64,000 nucleotides of DNA, from the IMG/VR virus record IMGVR_UViG_3300021185_002720, positions 1 through 64,000 of that record; one strand, given 5' to 3'. Positions within the stretch are counted from its first letter, which is position 1; every line of letters begins with the position of its first letter. Below, piece by piece: positions 31,101 to 38,856 of the stretch. The notes under the pieces are model-generated. The model saw nothing but the letters and a program-made list of their open reading frames with translations. It ran no database searches and had not been told where the DNA came from. The DNA comes from a virus. Made by a program: the position numbers and the translations under genes.

Positions 31101-32837
31101 ATGAGATGGTTACTATTCATAGTAATTGCTGCGATGGGGATGTTCGAGGGTCATAGTCAGACCCTCGTTCAAACCTATACTGATAGATGTACCGGAGAGG
31201 TAAAAGTATTCTCTGTTCAAATGGGAGGCCAAACAGTGGTCGCTTATTATAATAAATCGAGAGTATTTACTTCTACTGAATTTACTAACGGTACTTTACA
31301 AGCATGGCTAGAAGAAACTTATTCTTGGTTTCAAGCTTTATCACCATGCTCCTCTGGGAATGCTAATTCTCAAACAACTCAACAGACAACAAATCAAGCA
31401 ACAACAAATGCTACAAATGCAGCTAATAACGCTACATCTGGAGCAACTCAAAATACCGGAACAACAAATACCGGAACAACAAATACTAACACAGGCAATG
31501 GAAGCACAGGAAATACAGGATCAAGTGGAGGAACAGGAGGTTCTTCTGGATCAGGCAATTCAGGAAGCAGCGGAAGCAGCTCCGGTAATAACGGAGGAGG
31601 ATCAGGCTCTGGGGGCAGCGATGGCTCAGGAGGCAATTCAGGATCTTCTGACAACAGTGGCTCAGGAGGAAATGATTCCGGAAACGGTGGAGGAGGAGAC
31701 TCTTCTGGCGGCAGCGATTCAGGAGGGAGTGACGATTCAGGTGGGTCTGATAGCTCGGGTGATAACGGTGGTTCGTCAGATTCAGATAACTCTTCTGGGG
31801 ATGGAGATAGCAGCGATGATAATTCGTCAGGAGGAGAAGAAAGCGATTCAGGCGGTGAAGGAGAAGAAAATAAAGACGATTCGAAAAATGAGGAAAGTAA
31901 GGATGAAAAGTCTGATGAAAAGTCTGAAGAGAAATCTGAAGAAAAAGAAAAAGAAGAAGAAGTAGAAGAAGAAAAGAAAGAAGAAAAAGAAGAGGAAAAA
32001 GAAGAAGAAAAGAAAGAAGATAAAGAAGAAGAAGAGGAAGAGGAAAAAAAGGAAGATAGTAAAGAAGAGGAAGAGGAAGAAGAAGAGGAGGAGAAAGAAA
32101 AGACTTTAGCACCACCAATCGTAACTGCTAATTTAGTTACTATGCAAATGATGGATGGTGTATTGCAACAAGCAGCTTCATTTGGATACTCACAATCTTC
32201 TTTAACCGGAAGAGAAACATACTCAGCTAATGCTATGGTATGGTCTAACCTTAAGCAATTTAGTTTAAACCTTTCACAGAGTACTGTATACTTTAATTAC
32301 GATAGAGAAGTTCCTGTAATGGTACTGGATCCTGAAACAGGAAAGAAGTATAAATTTGGTAGCTATATGGACAAAGGATCCATAATGATGGTACAATCAG
32401 TCTCAGCTGGCTATATGAAGATGTTTTCAACTCATGTTGTTACAGCAGGTATAAGTAATGTATATTTAGGTCAGAAAGAAAATGGTTGGAAAGGATTCGT
32501 AGGTGGATTTGCTTTAACTAGTATGGGAGTATTTTTAGAAGGCGGTGAAAAAATAGCTACTATGTCAATTACTGGATTTGCTACTAAACCATTTAACGTT
32601 AAAGATAGAGTAGTAATATCCCCTATGGTAGCCTATTCTCATTCTCCTATGACTTATGCTGTAAAAGCTAAAACAGCAACTTGGACTGAATACGGTACAT
32701 ATATTTTAGGTAGTAACTTTGACTTTAAACTTTCTCAGAGGTTTAATGCAAATATAGGAGGAACAGTTATTGGAAATACTCAACCAGGTATACCAATGTC
32801 TTATGCTATAACCGTTGGATCACGATTTCAATTCTAA
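31101..32837 (+). CDS. Outer-membrane protein with long disordered acidic region
   Basis: 578 residues in three parts. First, a signal peptide (RWLLFIVIAAMGMFEGHSQ) and a small domain with two cysteines (29 and 83). Second, a low-complexity region at about 90-335: Asn/Thr/Gln, then Gly/Ser/Asp, then almost pure Glu/Lys. Third, a C-terminal domain of alternating strands (about 345-578) ending in RFQF, with the terminal Phe typical of outer-membrane beta barrels. The DNA of the Glu/Lys region is a long purine-only tract. It follows the CsgG-like gene by five bases and closes the module. A periplasmic or surface spacer attached to a barrel is a fair reading. Confidence 0.72.
   Translation: MRWLLFIVIAAMGMFEGHSQTLVQTYTDRCTGEVKVFSVQMGGQTVVAYYNKSRVFTSTEFTNGTLQAWLEETYSWFQALSPCSSGNANSQTTQQTTNQATTNATNAANNATSGATQNTGTTNTGTTNTNTGNGSTGNTGSSGGTGGSSGSGNSGSSGSSSGNNGGGSGSGGSDGSGGNSGSSDNSGSGGNDSGNGGGGDSSGGSDSGGSDDSGGSDSSGDNGGSSDSDNSSGDGDSSDDNSSGGEESDSGGEGEENKDDSKNEESKDEKSDEKSEEKSEEKEKEEEVEEEKKEEKEEEKEEEKKEDKEEEEEEEKKEDSKEEEEEEEEEEKEKTLAPPIVTANLVTMQMMDGVLQQAASFGYSQSSLTGRETYSANAMVWSNLKQFSLNLSQSTVYFNYDREVPVMVLDPETGKKYKFGSYMDKGSIMMVQSVSAGYMKMFSTHVVTAGISNVYLGQKENGWKGFVGGFALTSMGVFLEGGEKIATMSITGFATKPFNVKDRVVISPMVAYSHSPMTYAVKAKTATWTEYGTYILGSNFDFKLSQRFNANIGGTVIGNTQPGIPMSYAITVGSRFQF
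31860..32103 (+). repeat. Purine-rich low-complexity tract
   Basis: About 240 bases almost entirely A and G on this strand, encoding Glu/Lys repeats of the outer-membrane protein. Such tracts can slip in replication and may form triplex structures. Confidence 0.8.
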
Positions 32838-32841
32838 CAAC

Positions 32842-32853
32842 TATTTATATAAA
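32842..32853 (+). promoter_or_regulatory. TATTTATATAAA element before lysis genes
   Basis: Late-type motif four bases after the stop at 32837 and 26 bases before the ATG at 32880. Confidence 0.52.
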
Positions 32854-32879
32854 AGAACGTTTCACTTAAATTGTTATTT

Positions 32880-33137
32880 ATGTTTAAAAATTTAAAACGT
32901 AAATGGATGGCTTTTAAAGACATATTCAAAGATGAAAATGATATCAACGAAAAATCAGTAGTTGGTTTCGCAGCATTTGTAATAATGGTATTATTCGCAT
33001 GTGCTGATTTATTAACTGGTTATCTAGGTAAAGACCTAGTTATAAATGAATTTATCTATAACTCCTTTGTATGGGTAGTTTTAGGTGCTTTCGGAATTGC
33101 TGAAGCTGGTAAAGCATTCGGGCAAAGAAATAAATAA
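32880..33137 (+). CDS. Holin-like membrane protein
   Basis: 85 residues from the ATG at 32880; an in-frame TTG nine bases upstream is less likely. A basic amphipathic N-terminus (KNLKRKWMAFKD), then two transmembrane segments (about 29-50 VVGFAAFVIMVLFACADLLTGY and 60-76 NSFVWVVLGAFGIAEAG) and a basic end. Size and topology fit a class II-type holin. It stands directly before a cell-wall enzyme and a spanin-like pair. Identity rests on topology and neighbours, not on a specific motif. Confidence 0.6.
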   Translation: MFKNLKRKWMAFKDIFKDENDINEKSVVGFAAFVIMVLFACADLLTGYLGKDLVINEFIYNSFVWVVLGAFGIAEAGKAFGQRNK

Positions 33138-33139
33138 GT

Positions 33140-33748
33140 ATGTATACATTAGAACAAATAAAAAAAGCAGTTAGATCAAAAGGATATGTTTGGTTTGACT
33201 CTACGAAAGGATACGATGTAAATATCGTAGGAGTAAGAAACTCATCAACTAATAATAGAATTACAAATAGATTTGACGATCATGTAACTATATCATTTGT
33301 TGATTTCGATGGTAACTGGCAGTTTAAATGCTATGAAGCAACTACTGATCCAGGAACACATTGGACAGAAAATTTACTAAACCCTGATGGAGTAGCTATT
33401 CTTAAACCTGGACAATATAGAGGTTCACATAAGATTAGATTACACGCAGGTAAGTATGAAGCATTAGGTCAGAAGAAACCATTAAAAGTATATAGAGATG
33501 GTGATAAAGATAATGAGTATGACTTAATTGAAGAGAATGTTAAGGAAGGTATCTACGGAATTAATATTCATAGAGCTACTGCTAAGGAAGGTGGTAAATC
33601 TATTAGAGTAGACAAATGGTCTGCTGGGTGTCAAGTAATTGCAGCTAATTCTGATTTCAAAGAATTTATGGAAATCTGTCATGAAGCTAAGAATATATGG
33701 GGGAACTCATTTACTTACACATTAATAGAATCGAAAGATATCGTCTAA
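33140..33748 (+). CDS. YkuD-like cell-wall enzyme (putative endolysin)
   Basis: 202 residues. The C-terminal part has NIHRA...KWSAGCQVI (about 148-175): a histidine about 18 residues before SxGC, as in the L,D-transpeptidase/YkuD catalytic site with an active cysteine. The N-terminus (YTLEQIKKAVRSKGYVWFD) and GQYRGSHKIRLHAGKYEAL are typical of a phage protein family often placed in lysis regions. There is no signal peptide, so it would need the holin. It may cut or rebuild peptidoglycan peptide links. An L,D-endopeptidase reading is inference. Confidence 0.65.
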   Translation: MYTLEQIKKAVRSKGYVWFDSTKGYDVNIVGVRNSSTNNRITNRFDDHVTISFVDFDGNWQFKCYEATTDPGTHWTENLLNPDGVAILKPGQYRGSHKIRLHAGKYEALGQKKPLKVYRDGDKDNEYDLIEENVKEGIYGINIHRATAKEGGKSIRVDKWSAGCQVIAANSDFKEFMEICHEAKNIWGNSFTYTLIESKDIV

Positions 33749-33750
33749 TA

Positions 33751-33782
33751 GTTGCTCGTTTAAATTAAATTTCTTATATTGT
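33751..33782 (+). promoter_or_regulatory. Class A promoter before spanin-like genes
   Basis: TTG 33752-33754, 20-base spacer, TATATTGT 33775-33782. ATG at 33787, so a near-leaderless start is likely. Confidence 0.7.
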
Positions 33783-33786
33783 AGTT

Positions 33787-34158
33787 ATGAATGTACAACG
33801 ACCACAAGGTTTACAAGGTTATCTATTGTTTGCTATCCTAGGAGGATTTGTAGCTTGGATGGTTTGGGGACAACCTAAAATAGAAGTAGACGTTGAATCT
33901 TATCAGCTTAAAATTGAGCTGTTAGAGAGGAAGATAGATTCCATTAAGGTAGAGAACTCAGGATTAAAAGTAGAAGCTGACTCTCTTAACCTTAAGATAG
34001 GAGAATACGATAGTAAAATCAAAAAATTAAATTCAAGAATTTATGTTATTAAAAAGGAGACTAAGCAAAAGCTTGACGCTGTTGATAATCTTGTCGATGA
34101 TGAGCTTCAAAGCTTTTTCACAGAACGCTACCGACAGTACCAGGATTCAATTAACTAA
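33787..34158 (+). CDS. i-spanin-like protein (Rz-like)
   Basis: 123 residues: an N-terminal transmembrane segment (GYLLFAILGGFVAWMVWG, 11-28) and a long charged coiled coil (about 38-105) with regular leucine/isoleucine spacing. This is the topology of inner-membrane spanins. The next gene starts inside its 3' part in another frame, the layout of Rz/Rz1 pairs. Sequence similarity to known Rz is not visible. Confidence 0.6.
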   Translation: MNVQRPQGLQGYLLFAILGGFVAWMVWGQPKIEVDVESYQLKIELLERKIDSIKVENSGLKVEADSLNLKIGEYDSKIKKLNSRIYVIKKETKQKLDAVDNLVDDELQSFFTERYRQYQDSIN

Positions 34159-34471
34159 GCCTATAGCTAAGTTAGTTATTAAAGATCTTATACAGTTCGA
34201 TGGTTTGTCTACTGAAATGCAAACTATGCAAACTATTCTATCAGAGACTAACAATAAACTAGTAACGCAGAACCAATTAGTAGTTAATTTACAGCTACAA
34301 AACAATAATTTAGAGTCTGTAATTAGAGAATTAAACAAAAAATACGATACTCAATCTTCATTAACTAAAGATTTTGAAGTGGCTCTTAAGCGGCAAAAGA
34401 GACAATCAACTATTTATAAGATAGGAACTACTGTTGGAGCAGTAGCGACTCTTTTATTATTAGTGCAATGA
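34043..34471 (+). CDS. Overlapping secreted coiled-coil protein (spanin partner candidate)
   Basis: 142 residues, overlapping the previous gene by 116 bases in another frame. Signal peptide (KSLTLLIILSMMSFKAFSQ, cleavage before NATD), a coiled-coil middle (about 55-115) and a hydrophobic C-terminus (IGTTVGAVATLLLLVQ, 126-141). It lacks the lipobox of a classical o-spanin. It could anchor by its C-terminus. The overlap makes an Rz1 role likely, but a separate structural role is possible. Confidence 0.55.
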   Translation: MLLKRRLSKSLTLLIILSMMSFKAFSQNATDSTRIQLTKPIAKLVIKDLIQFDGLSTEMQTMQTILSETNNKLVTQNQLVVNLQLQNNNLESVIRELNKKYDTQSSLTKDFEVALKRQKRQSTIYKIGTTVGAVATLLLLVQ

Positions 34472-35649
34472 TAAACAAAATCAGACGTAATTTTTTTCCG
34501 TCGATAATAGCATTATCTGCTTTATCGGTGTCTGCCTCTGCTGCCTTTTATTCGGTAAGTGGGCTAAGTAAACTATTTGCTGGAGCTACATTTGAGGTAA
34601 TAATTATGGCTGGTTCTTTAGAGGTGGCTAAACTAGTCACTGCTTCTCTTCTATATCAGCACTGGAATACTATAAATAAACTTCTTAGAACGTATCTCTC
34701 CATTGCTACTATTATATTAGTACTAATTACTAGTATGGGTATATACGGCTTTCTAAGTGCAGCATATCAAGAAACTTATCAAAAGTTAACTGTACAAGAG
34801 AATCAAATAGAATTCTTAGAAAACAAAGCTAAATTTTATGAAGATGATGTTACAAGGTATGATCAAGAACTTGAAAGAATCTCTAATAACATTTCTACTC
34901 TCAGTGGTGCTAAGGCAACCTCAATCCAGGTACGGGACACATCGGCTGTGGGCGGTGTTAGATCCACAGTATCCACAGCTGAGTTACGCTTGGCACAAAG
35001 TCGTATCAATGTTGAAGAAGAAAATAGGACGGCTGTTAATGTGAAAAGAACTGTAGCTGCTGACAGCTTACAGACAATTAAGTTAGAGATACTATCTTTA
35101 CAGAACAATGCGGATACAGTAGGAGAATTAGGTCCTTTACAGTATCTATCAGGTCTTACAGGTACTCCTATGGATAAGATCATTAACATCCTACTTCTTA
35201 TTATTATATTTGTCTTTGATCCTTTAGCTATATCCTTAGTTATAGCAGCTAACTTTGCATTCGATCAAGCTAATAGAAAGAATCTATATGATGAGTATGA
35301 AGATGAGATAGAAGATGACTTGTGGGACGATGATCCGTATGATGATATTAATGATATAGAGGTTGACACTGAAGAAGTACTTCCAGATGAAGCAAGAGGG
35401 GTTAAACCTCCTAAAGAAGATCCTTTATCAAATTACGATGAAGAAGCTGAAAGAAGAATGGACATAGTTGGGCAAAACGGTAATGAAGGAGAACATTATG
35501 ACGAGGAAGTTATCGTAGTCGATTCTAAAGACGGTCCTGCACAACCTGTTAAAATCTTACAGAAAGGTCCTTCAATACACAGAGTACTCTTTAGCGATGG
35601 CTCTGAAAAAAAAGTTAATAAAGATGATAATATTATTAGATACCTGTAG
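34468..35649 (+). CDS. Conserved phage membrane protein with coiled coil
   Basis: 393 residues. Hydrophobic segments near 10-30, 35-60 (AGATFEVIIMAGSLEVAKLVTASLLY), 75-97 and 240-265 (INILLLIIIFVFDPLAISLVIAANF), a coiled-coil domain between (about 100-200) and an acidic cytoplasmic tail (about 275-370). This architecture and the EVAKL..ASLLY motif belong to a membrane protein widespread in marine myophages (DUF4407-like). Function unknown; it may be a membrane stress or superinfection factor. The ATGA overlaps the previous stop. Confidence 0.7.
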   Translation: MINKIRRNFFPSIIALSALSVSASAAFYSVSGLSKLFAGATFEVIIMAGSLEVAKLVTASLLYQHWNTINKLLRTYLSIATIILVLITSMGIYGFLSAAYQETYQKLTVQENQIEFLENKAKFYEDDVTRYDQELERISNNISTLSGAKATSIQVRDTSAVGGVRSTVSTAELRLAQSRINVEEENRTAVNVKRTVAADSLQTIKLEILSLQNNADTVGELGPLQYLSGLTGTPMDKIINILLLIIIFVFDPLAISLVIAANFAFDQANRKNLYDEYEDEIEDDLWDDDPYDDINDIEVDTEEVLPDEARGVKPPKEDPLSNYDEEAERRMDIVGQNGNEGEHYDEEVIVVDSKDGPAQPVKILQKGPSIHRVLFSDGSEKKVNKDDNIIRYL

Positions 35650-35665
35650 GTTATCTTAAATATTT

Positions 35666-35677
35666 TTCTTATCTTTA
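35666..35677 (+). promoter_or_regulatory. Class A-like -7 element
   Basis: TTCTTATCTTTA matches the -7 part of the other class A promoters, but no TTG stands at the right distance. It is followed by TATATAAACAC and an ATG at 35699. Confidence 0.45.
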
Positions 35678-35698
35678 TATAAACACTAAATTTTTGTT

Positions 35699-35917
35699 AT
35701 GGCACAATACAGAGTTATTAAGATGCTTCGAAAGACCTTTGAAGCACAGAAAGAAAAGGCACTTATGACATTCGATCTTCTTACAGAAAGCCCAGCAGGG
35801 ATAGGAGATCATTCTACTACAGATTTTTATAACAACGCAGAAGAAGCAGCTAGAGCATTAGCTGAAGCTGATGACGTATTACAAACCCTTGAAAGATATT
35901 ACAGCAACAATGAGTGA
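35699..35917 (+). CDS. Small helical protein
   Basis: 72 residues, charged and Ala-rich at the end (AEEAARALAEADDVLQTLERYY). The stop overlaps the next start by 8 bases (ATGAGTGA). No family recognised. Confidence 0.6.
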   Translation: MAQYRVIKMLRKTFEAQKEKALMTFDLLTESPAGIGDHSTTDFYNNAEEAARALAEADDVLQTLERYYSNNE

Positions 35918-36281
35918 TAGAGAAATAATGAATGCTAAGAATCCTCCTTCAGCAAGAGAAATTCTAAAAGAAGAGTACCCTACAATCTATAACGGCTATC
36001 AGTCTATTATCGATGAACAGTTTGAACTATTTGCCAGAAAGCATCTAGACTATGGTATGCATAATGTAAGTGCAGGCACCAATCTAGATAACTCCGACGA
36101 AGTAGAATTTGCAATGACTGGTTTATGGTATAGACTTTCAGATAAGATTAACAGATGGAAGAATATGATCATTTCAGGTCGTAAAGCTCAAAACGAAACA
36201 CTAATAGATACTTTTCAAGACGTTACTAACTACGGTATCATAGCTCAGTTAGTTAAGAGAGGTATGTGGAAAAACGATTAA
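35910..36281 (+). CDS. Nmad1/DUF1599-like protein
   Basis: 123 residues from the ATG at 35910; a longer frame from 35871 would run deep into the previous gene. The pattern KHLDYG (about 45-50), ...GLWYRLSDKINRW (about 72-84) and NETLIDTFQDVTNYGIIA (about 95-112) matches the all-helical DUF1599/nucleotide-modification-associated domain 1, a MazG-related family often found next to base-modification genes in phages. Its exact reaction is unknown. It fits the 7-deazaguanine theme of the phage. Confidence 0.7.
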   Translation: MSDREIMNAKNPPSAREILKEEYPTIYNGYQSIIDEQFELFARKHLDYGMHNVSAGTNLDNSDEVEFAMTGLWYRLSDKINRWKNMIISGRKAQNETLIDTFQDVTNYGIIAQLVKRGMWKND

Positions 36282-37196
36282 ATGGCGAAAAAGCTCAAAG
36301 GTCTTGTAAAAAAGGTATGGGAGAGTAAAATCAAACAAACACCTTCTAAATATACTCATGTATCCTATAGTTCGGTTAGTACTTATAATAAGTGCCCCAA
36401 GCTATGGGAGATGCAGTATCTTCGGAAAGAAATACCTTTTACTCAAAATATATATACATGCTTCGGTACTGCAATGCATGAAACTATGCAAGAGTGGTTA
36501 ACAGTAATGTATCATGATAAAGTTAAGACTGCTAATGAGATAGATTTAGGTCAACTGTTATACGTTAATATGGTCAAAGCATATAAGAGAGGAAGAGCTC
36601 AAATGGAAGGTCAACATTTCTCTAATATGGATGAAATGACTCAATTTTGGTTAGACGGAAAACATATATTAGAGTACCTAACTAAAAAGAGAGCAGCATA
36701 CTTTAGTACTAAAACAGCTATGCTTGCAGGAGTAGAAACATTACTCTATCAGGAAATTAAACCAGGAGTAGCATTTAAAGGATTAATTGATCTAGTATTC
36801 TATCACCCTACTACTGATAGATGGACTGTTGTAGATATTAAAACCTCTACCTCTGGATGGAGAGACCATCAAAAGAAGAACCCTAACCTTACTGCTCAGG
36901 TAGTAATGTATAAAGAGTACTTCTCTAAACAATTTGATATCGATAAAGATAAAATCGACGTACAGTACTTTATAGTTAAACGGAGAGTACCAGCAGAAGC
37001 AGAATTTGCTATTATGCAAAGAAGAGTTCAGGAATTTAGCCCTCCAGCTGGACCTAGAAAGACTAAGGAAGTTATGACGAAGATGAATAATTTTATAGAT
37101 AACGTACTTGATTCAACAGGAGCATACATTGATAAAGAACATAAATGTACTAATCCTTTTGGAAAATGTGAACATTGTTCTCCTTTTCTGAATTAA
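36282..37196 (+). CDS. PD-(D/E)XK nuclease, Cas4/RecB-like
   Basis: 304 residues. Seen: YSSVSTYNKCPKLWE (29-43), FGTAMHETMQEW (61-72), catalytic FKGLIDLVF (165-173) and VVDIKTS (183-189), then QVVMYKEYF (RecB motif III, about 211-219). Cysteines C39 and C289-x6-C296-x2-C299 could hold an iron-sulfur cluster as in Cas4 and AddB. It would degrade or process DNA ends, probably in recombination or host DNA turnover. Starts immediately after the previous stop. Confidence 0.88.
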   Translation: MAKKLKGLVKKVWESKIKQTPSKYTHVSYSSVSTYNKCPKLWEMQYLRKEIPFTQNIYTCFGTAMHETMQEWLTVMYHDKVKTANEIDLGQLLYVNMVKAYKRGRAQMEGQHFSNMDEMTQFWLDGKHILEYLTKKRAAYFSTKTAMLAGVETLLYQEIKPGVAFKGLIDLVFYHPTTDRWTVVDIKTSTSGWRDHQKKNPNLTAQVVMYKEYFSKQFDIDKDKIDVQYFIVKRRVPAEAEFAIMQRRVQEFSPPAGPRKTKEVMTKMNNFIDNVLDSTGAYIDKEHKCTNPFGKCEHCSPFLN

Positions 37197-37201
37197 GTAT
37201 A

Positions 37202-37213
37202 TATTTATATAAA
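37202..37213 (+). promoter_or_regulatory. TATTTATATAAA element
   Basis: Late-type motif five bases after the nuclease stop and 14 bases before the ATG at 37228, at the entry to the glycan cassette. Confidence 0.5.
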
Positions 37214-37227
37214 GATATATTAAAGTT

Positions 37228-37413
37228 ATGAAACACGATGAACACCTTACTTCGGTAAAAATTACAAAACCATTATTCGATAAATTTAAGCATGCATGTT
37301 TAGAAGATAATTTTTCTTTTAAAAAGCTTGCTGATAGAGCAATTTTTCTCTATCTTACTAATAATGAGTTTAGAGAAAAAATACATAAGATTAACAACAT
37401 AAAAATTAAATAA
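37228..37413 (+). CDS. Small ribbon-helix-helix-like protein
   Basis: 61 residues. TSVKITKPLFDKFKHACLEDNFSFKKLADRAIFLYLTN has the strand-helix-helix pattern of RHH (Arc/MetJ/CopG-type) DNA-binding proteins. It is the first gene after a late-type element and precedes the first glycosyltransferase by five bases, so it may regulate the glycan cassette. Confidence 0.6.
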   Translation: MKHDEHLTSVKITKPLFDKFKHACLEDNFSFKKLADRAIFLYLTNNEFREKIHKINNIKIK

Positions 37414-37418
37414 GGTTG

Positions 37419-38855
37419 ATGGAAGGTTATATTAAAAAAGAAGATAGGAAAAAGATACTCCTACTATGTGATGATATTCGAATGCATTCTGGAATAGCTA
37501 CAATGGCTAGAGAGTTTGTAGTCAATAATGGTCATCGATACAATTGGTTTAACGTAGGTGCTGCAGTCAATCATGCAGATAAAGGTAAGGTATTAGATCT
37601 ATCAGCCGATATTAATAAACAATTAAATATAGAAGATGCAGATGTAAGGATACTCCCTTACAATGGATACGGAGATGCTCAGTTAGTTAGAGACATTATG
37701 AAGAGAGAAAAGCCAGATGCTATTTTTATCTTTACTGATCCAAGATATTGGACTTGGCTATTCGAAATTGAAAGAGAAGTAAGAAGTCAAGTTCCAATCA
37801 TCTGGTTAAATATTTGGGATGAATTTCCTTCACCTAAATACAATGAACATTTTTACGATTCAGTAGATGCTTTGTTAAGTATCTCTAAACAAACTAAACT
37901 GATAAACGAATTAGTATTAGGGAATAAAGCTGATGATAAGGTATTAAAGTATATTCCTCATGGAATAGATAACGATATATTTAGACCTATAGAAGATCCT
38001 GAGAATAATAAAGAGTTCCAAGGATTTAAAAAAGGAGTATTTAACAATAAAGATTATGAATTCGTCGCTTTCTTTAACTCTAGAAACATTCAACGTAAAA
38101 GACCAGCAGATGTTATGCTAGCTTTTAAGCTCTTCTGTGATAGTATAGGTAAAGAGAAAGCTAAGAAATGTGCTTTAGTAATGCATACTGCTCCTGTAGA
38201 CCAACACGGAACTGATCTAAATGCAGTTAAGAATGCAATATGTGATCCTGAATATGTAAACGTATTTTTCTCTACTACTAAAATTAATCCTATTCAAATG
38301 AACGGGATGTATAATTTAGCAGATGTAACTATGTTGATATCGTCTAACGAAGGATGGGGATTATCATTAACTGAGTCTATGTTAGCAGGTACAATGACAA
38401 TCTCAAACGTAACAGGAGGAATGCAAGACCAAAGTAGATTTGTAGATGAAAACGGAGAATGGTTTACTCCATCAGCTGATATACCTTCTAACCATAGAGG
38501 TACATATAAAGAACATGGTGAATGGAACCTACCGGTATTCCCATCTAATATTTCTTTAGCAGGTTCAGTACCTACTCCTTATATTTTTGACGATAGATGT
38601 TCACCAGAAGAAGTAGCTCAAGCGTTAGAGGTAATCTACGACATGAGTCCTGAGGAAAGAAATGAAAGAGGTTTAAAAGGAAGAGAATGGGCTATGTCTG
38701 AAGAAGCAGGACTTACAGCTAAAATAATGAGTGATAGAATAGCAGAAGCTATTGATGAAACTTTAGAGAGCTTTGTTCCAAGACCTAGATACGATCTTTT
38801 AAAAGTAGAAGATAAACCAAGTAAATTAATTGAACACAAATTAACAGGTTATTAA
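37419..38855 (+). CDS. Glycosyltransferase family 4
   Basis: 478 residues from the ATG at 37419 (a TTG three bases before is in frame). GT-B fold: N-terminal LLCDDIRMHSGIATMAREF (acceptor side), then HGIDNDIFRP (about 188), RNIQRKRP (about 223) and the donor-site E-x7-E block EGWGLSLTESMLAG (about 310-323). It would transfer a sugar from a nucleotide sugar. No membrane anchor. It is followed by a second GT4 one base later. Confidence 0.9.
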   Translation: MEGYIKKEDRKKILLLCDDIRMHSGIATMAREFVVNNGHRYNWFNVGAAVNHADKGKVLDLSADINKQLNIEDADVRILPYNGYGDAQLVRDIMKREKPDAIFIFTDPRYWTWLFEIEREVRSQVPIIWLNIWDEFPSPKYNEHFYDSVDALLSISKQTKLINELVLGNKADDKVLKYIPHGIDNDIFRPIEDPENNKEFQGFKKGVFNNKDYEFVAFFNSRNIQRKRPADVMLAFKLFCDSIGKEKAKKCALVMHTAPVDQHGTDLNAVKNAICDPEYVNVFFSTTKINPIQMNGMYNLADVTMLISSNEGWGLSLTESMLAGTMTISNVTGGMQDQSRFVDENGEWFTPSADIPSNHRGTYKEHGEWNLPVFPSNISLAGSVPTPYIFDDRCSPEEVAQALEVIYDMSPEERNERGLKGREWAMSEEAGLTAKIMSDRIAEAIDETLESFVPRPRYDLLKVEDKPSKLIEHKLTGY

Positions 38856-38856
38856 T

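Noticed and set aside
31360-31965. 201-codon + strand frame inside the outer-membrane protein
   Set aside because: Shadow of the low-complexity region; Gln/Glu repeats follow from the repeated bases.
31486-32118. 210-codon open frame on the - strand across the outer-membrane protein
   Set aside because: It is the complement of the repetitive Gly/Ser/Asp and Glu/Lys region, giving a Leu/Pro/Phe-rich product without a start context. No other - strand gene is supported anywhere in the window.
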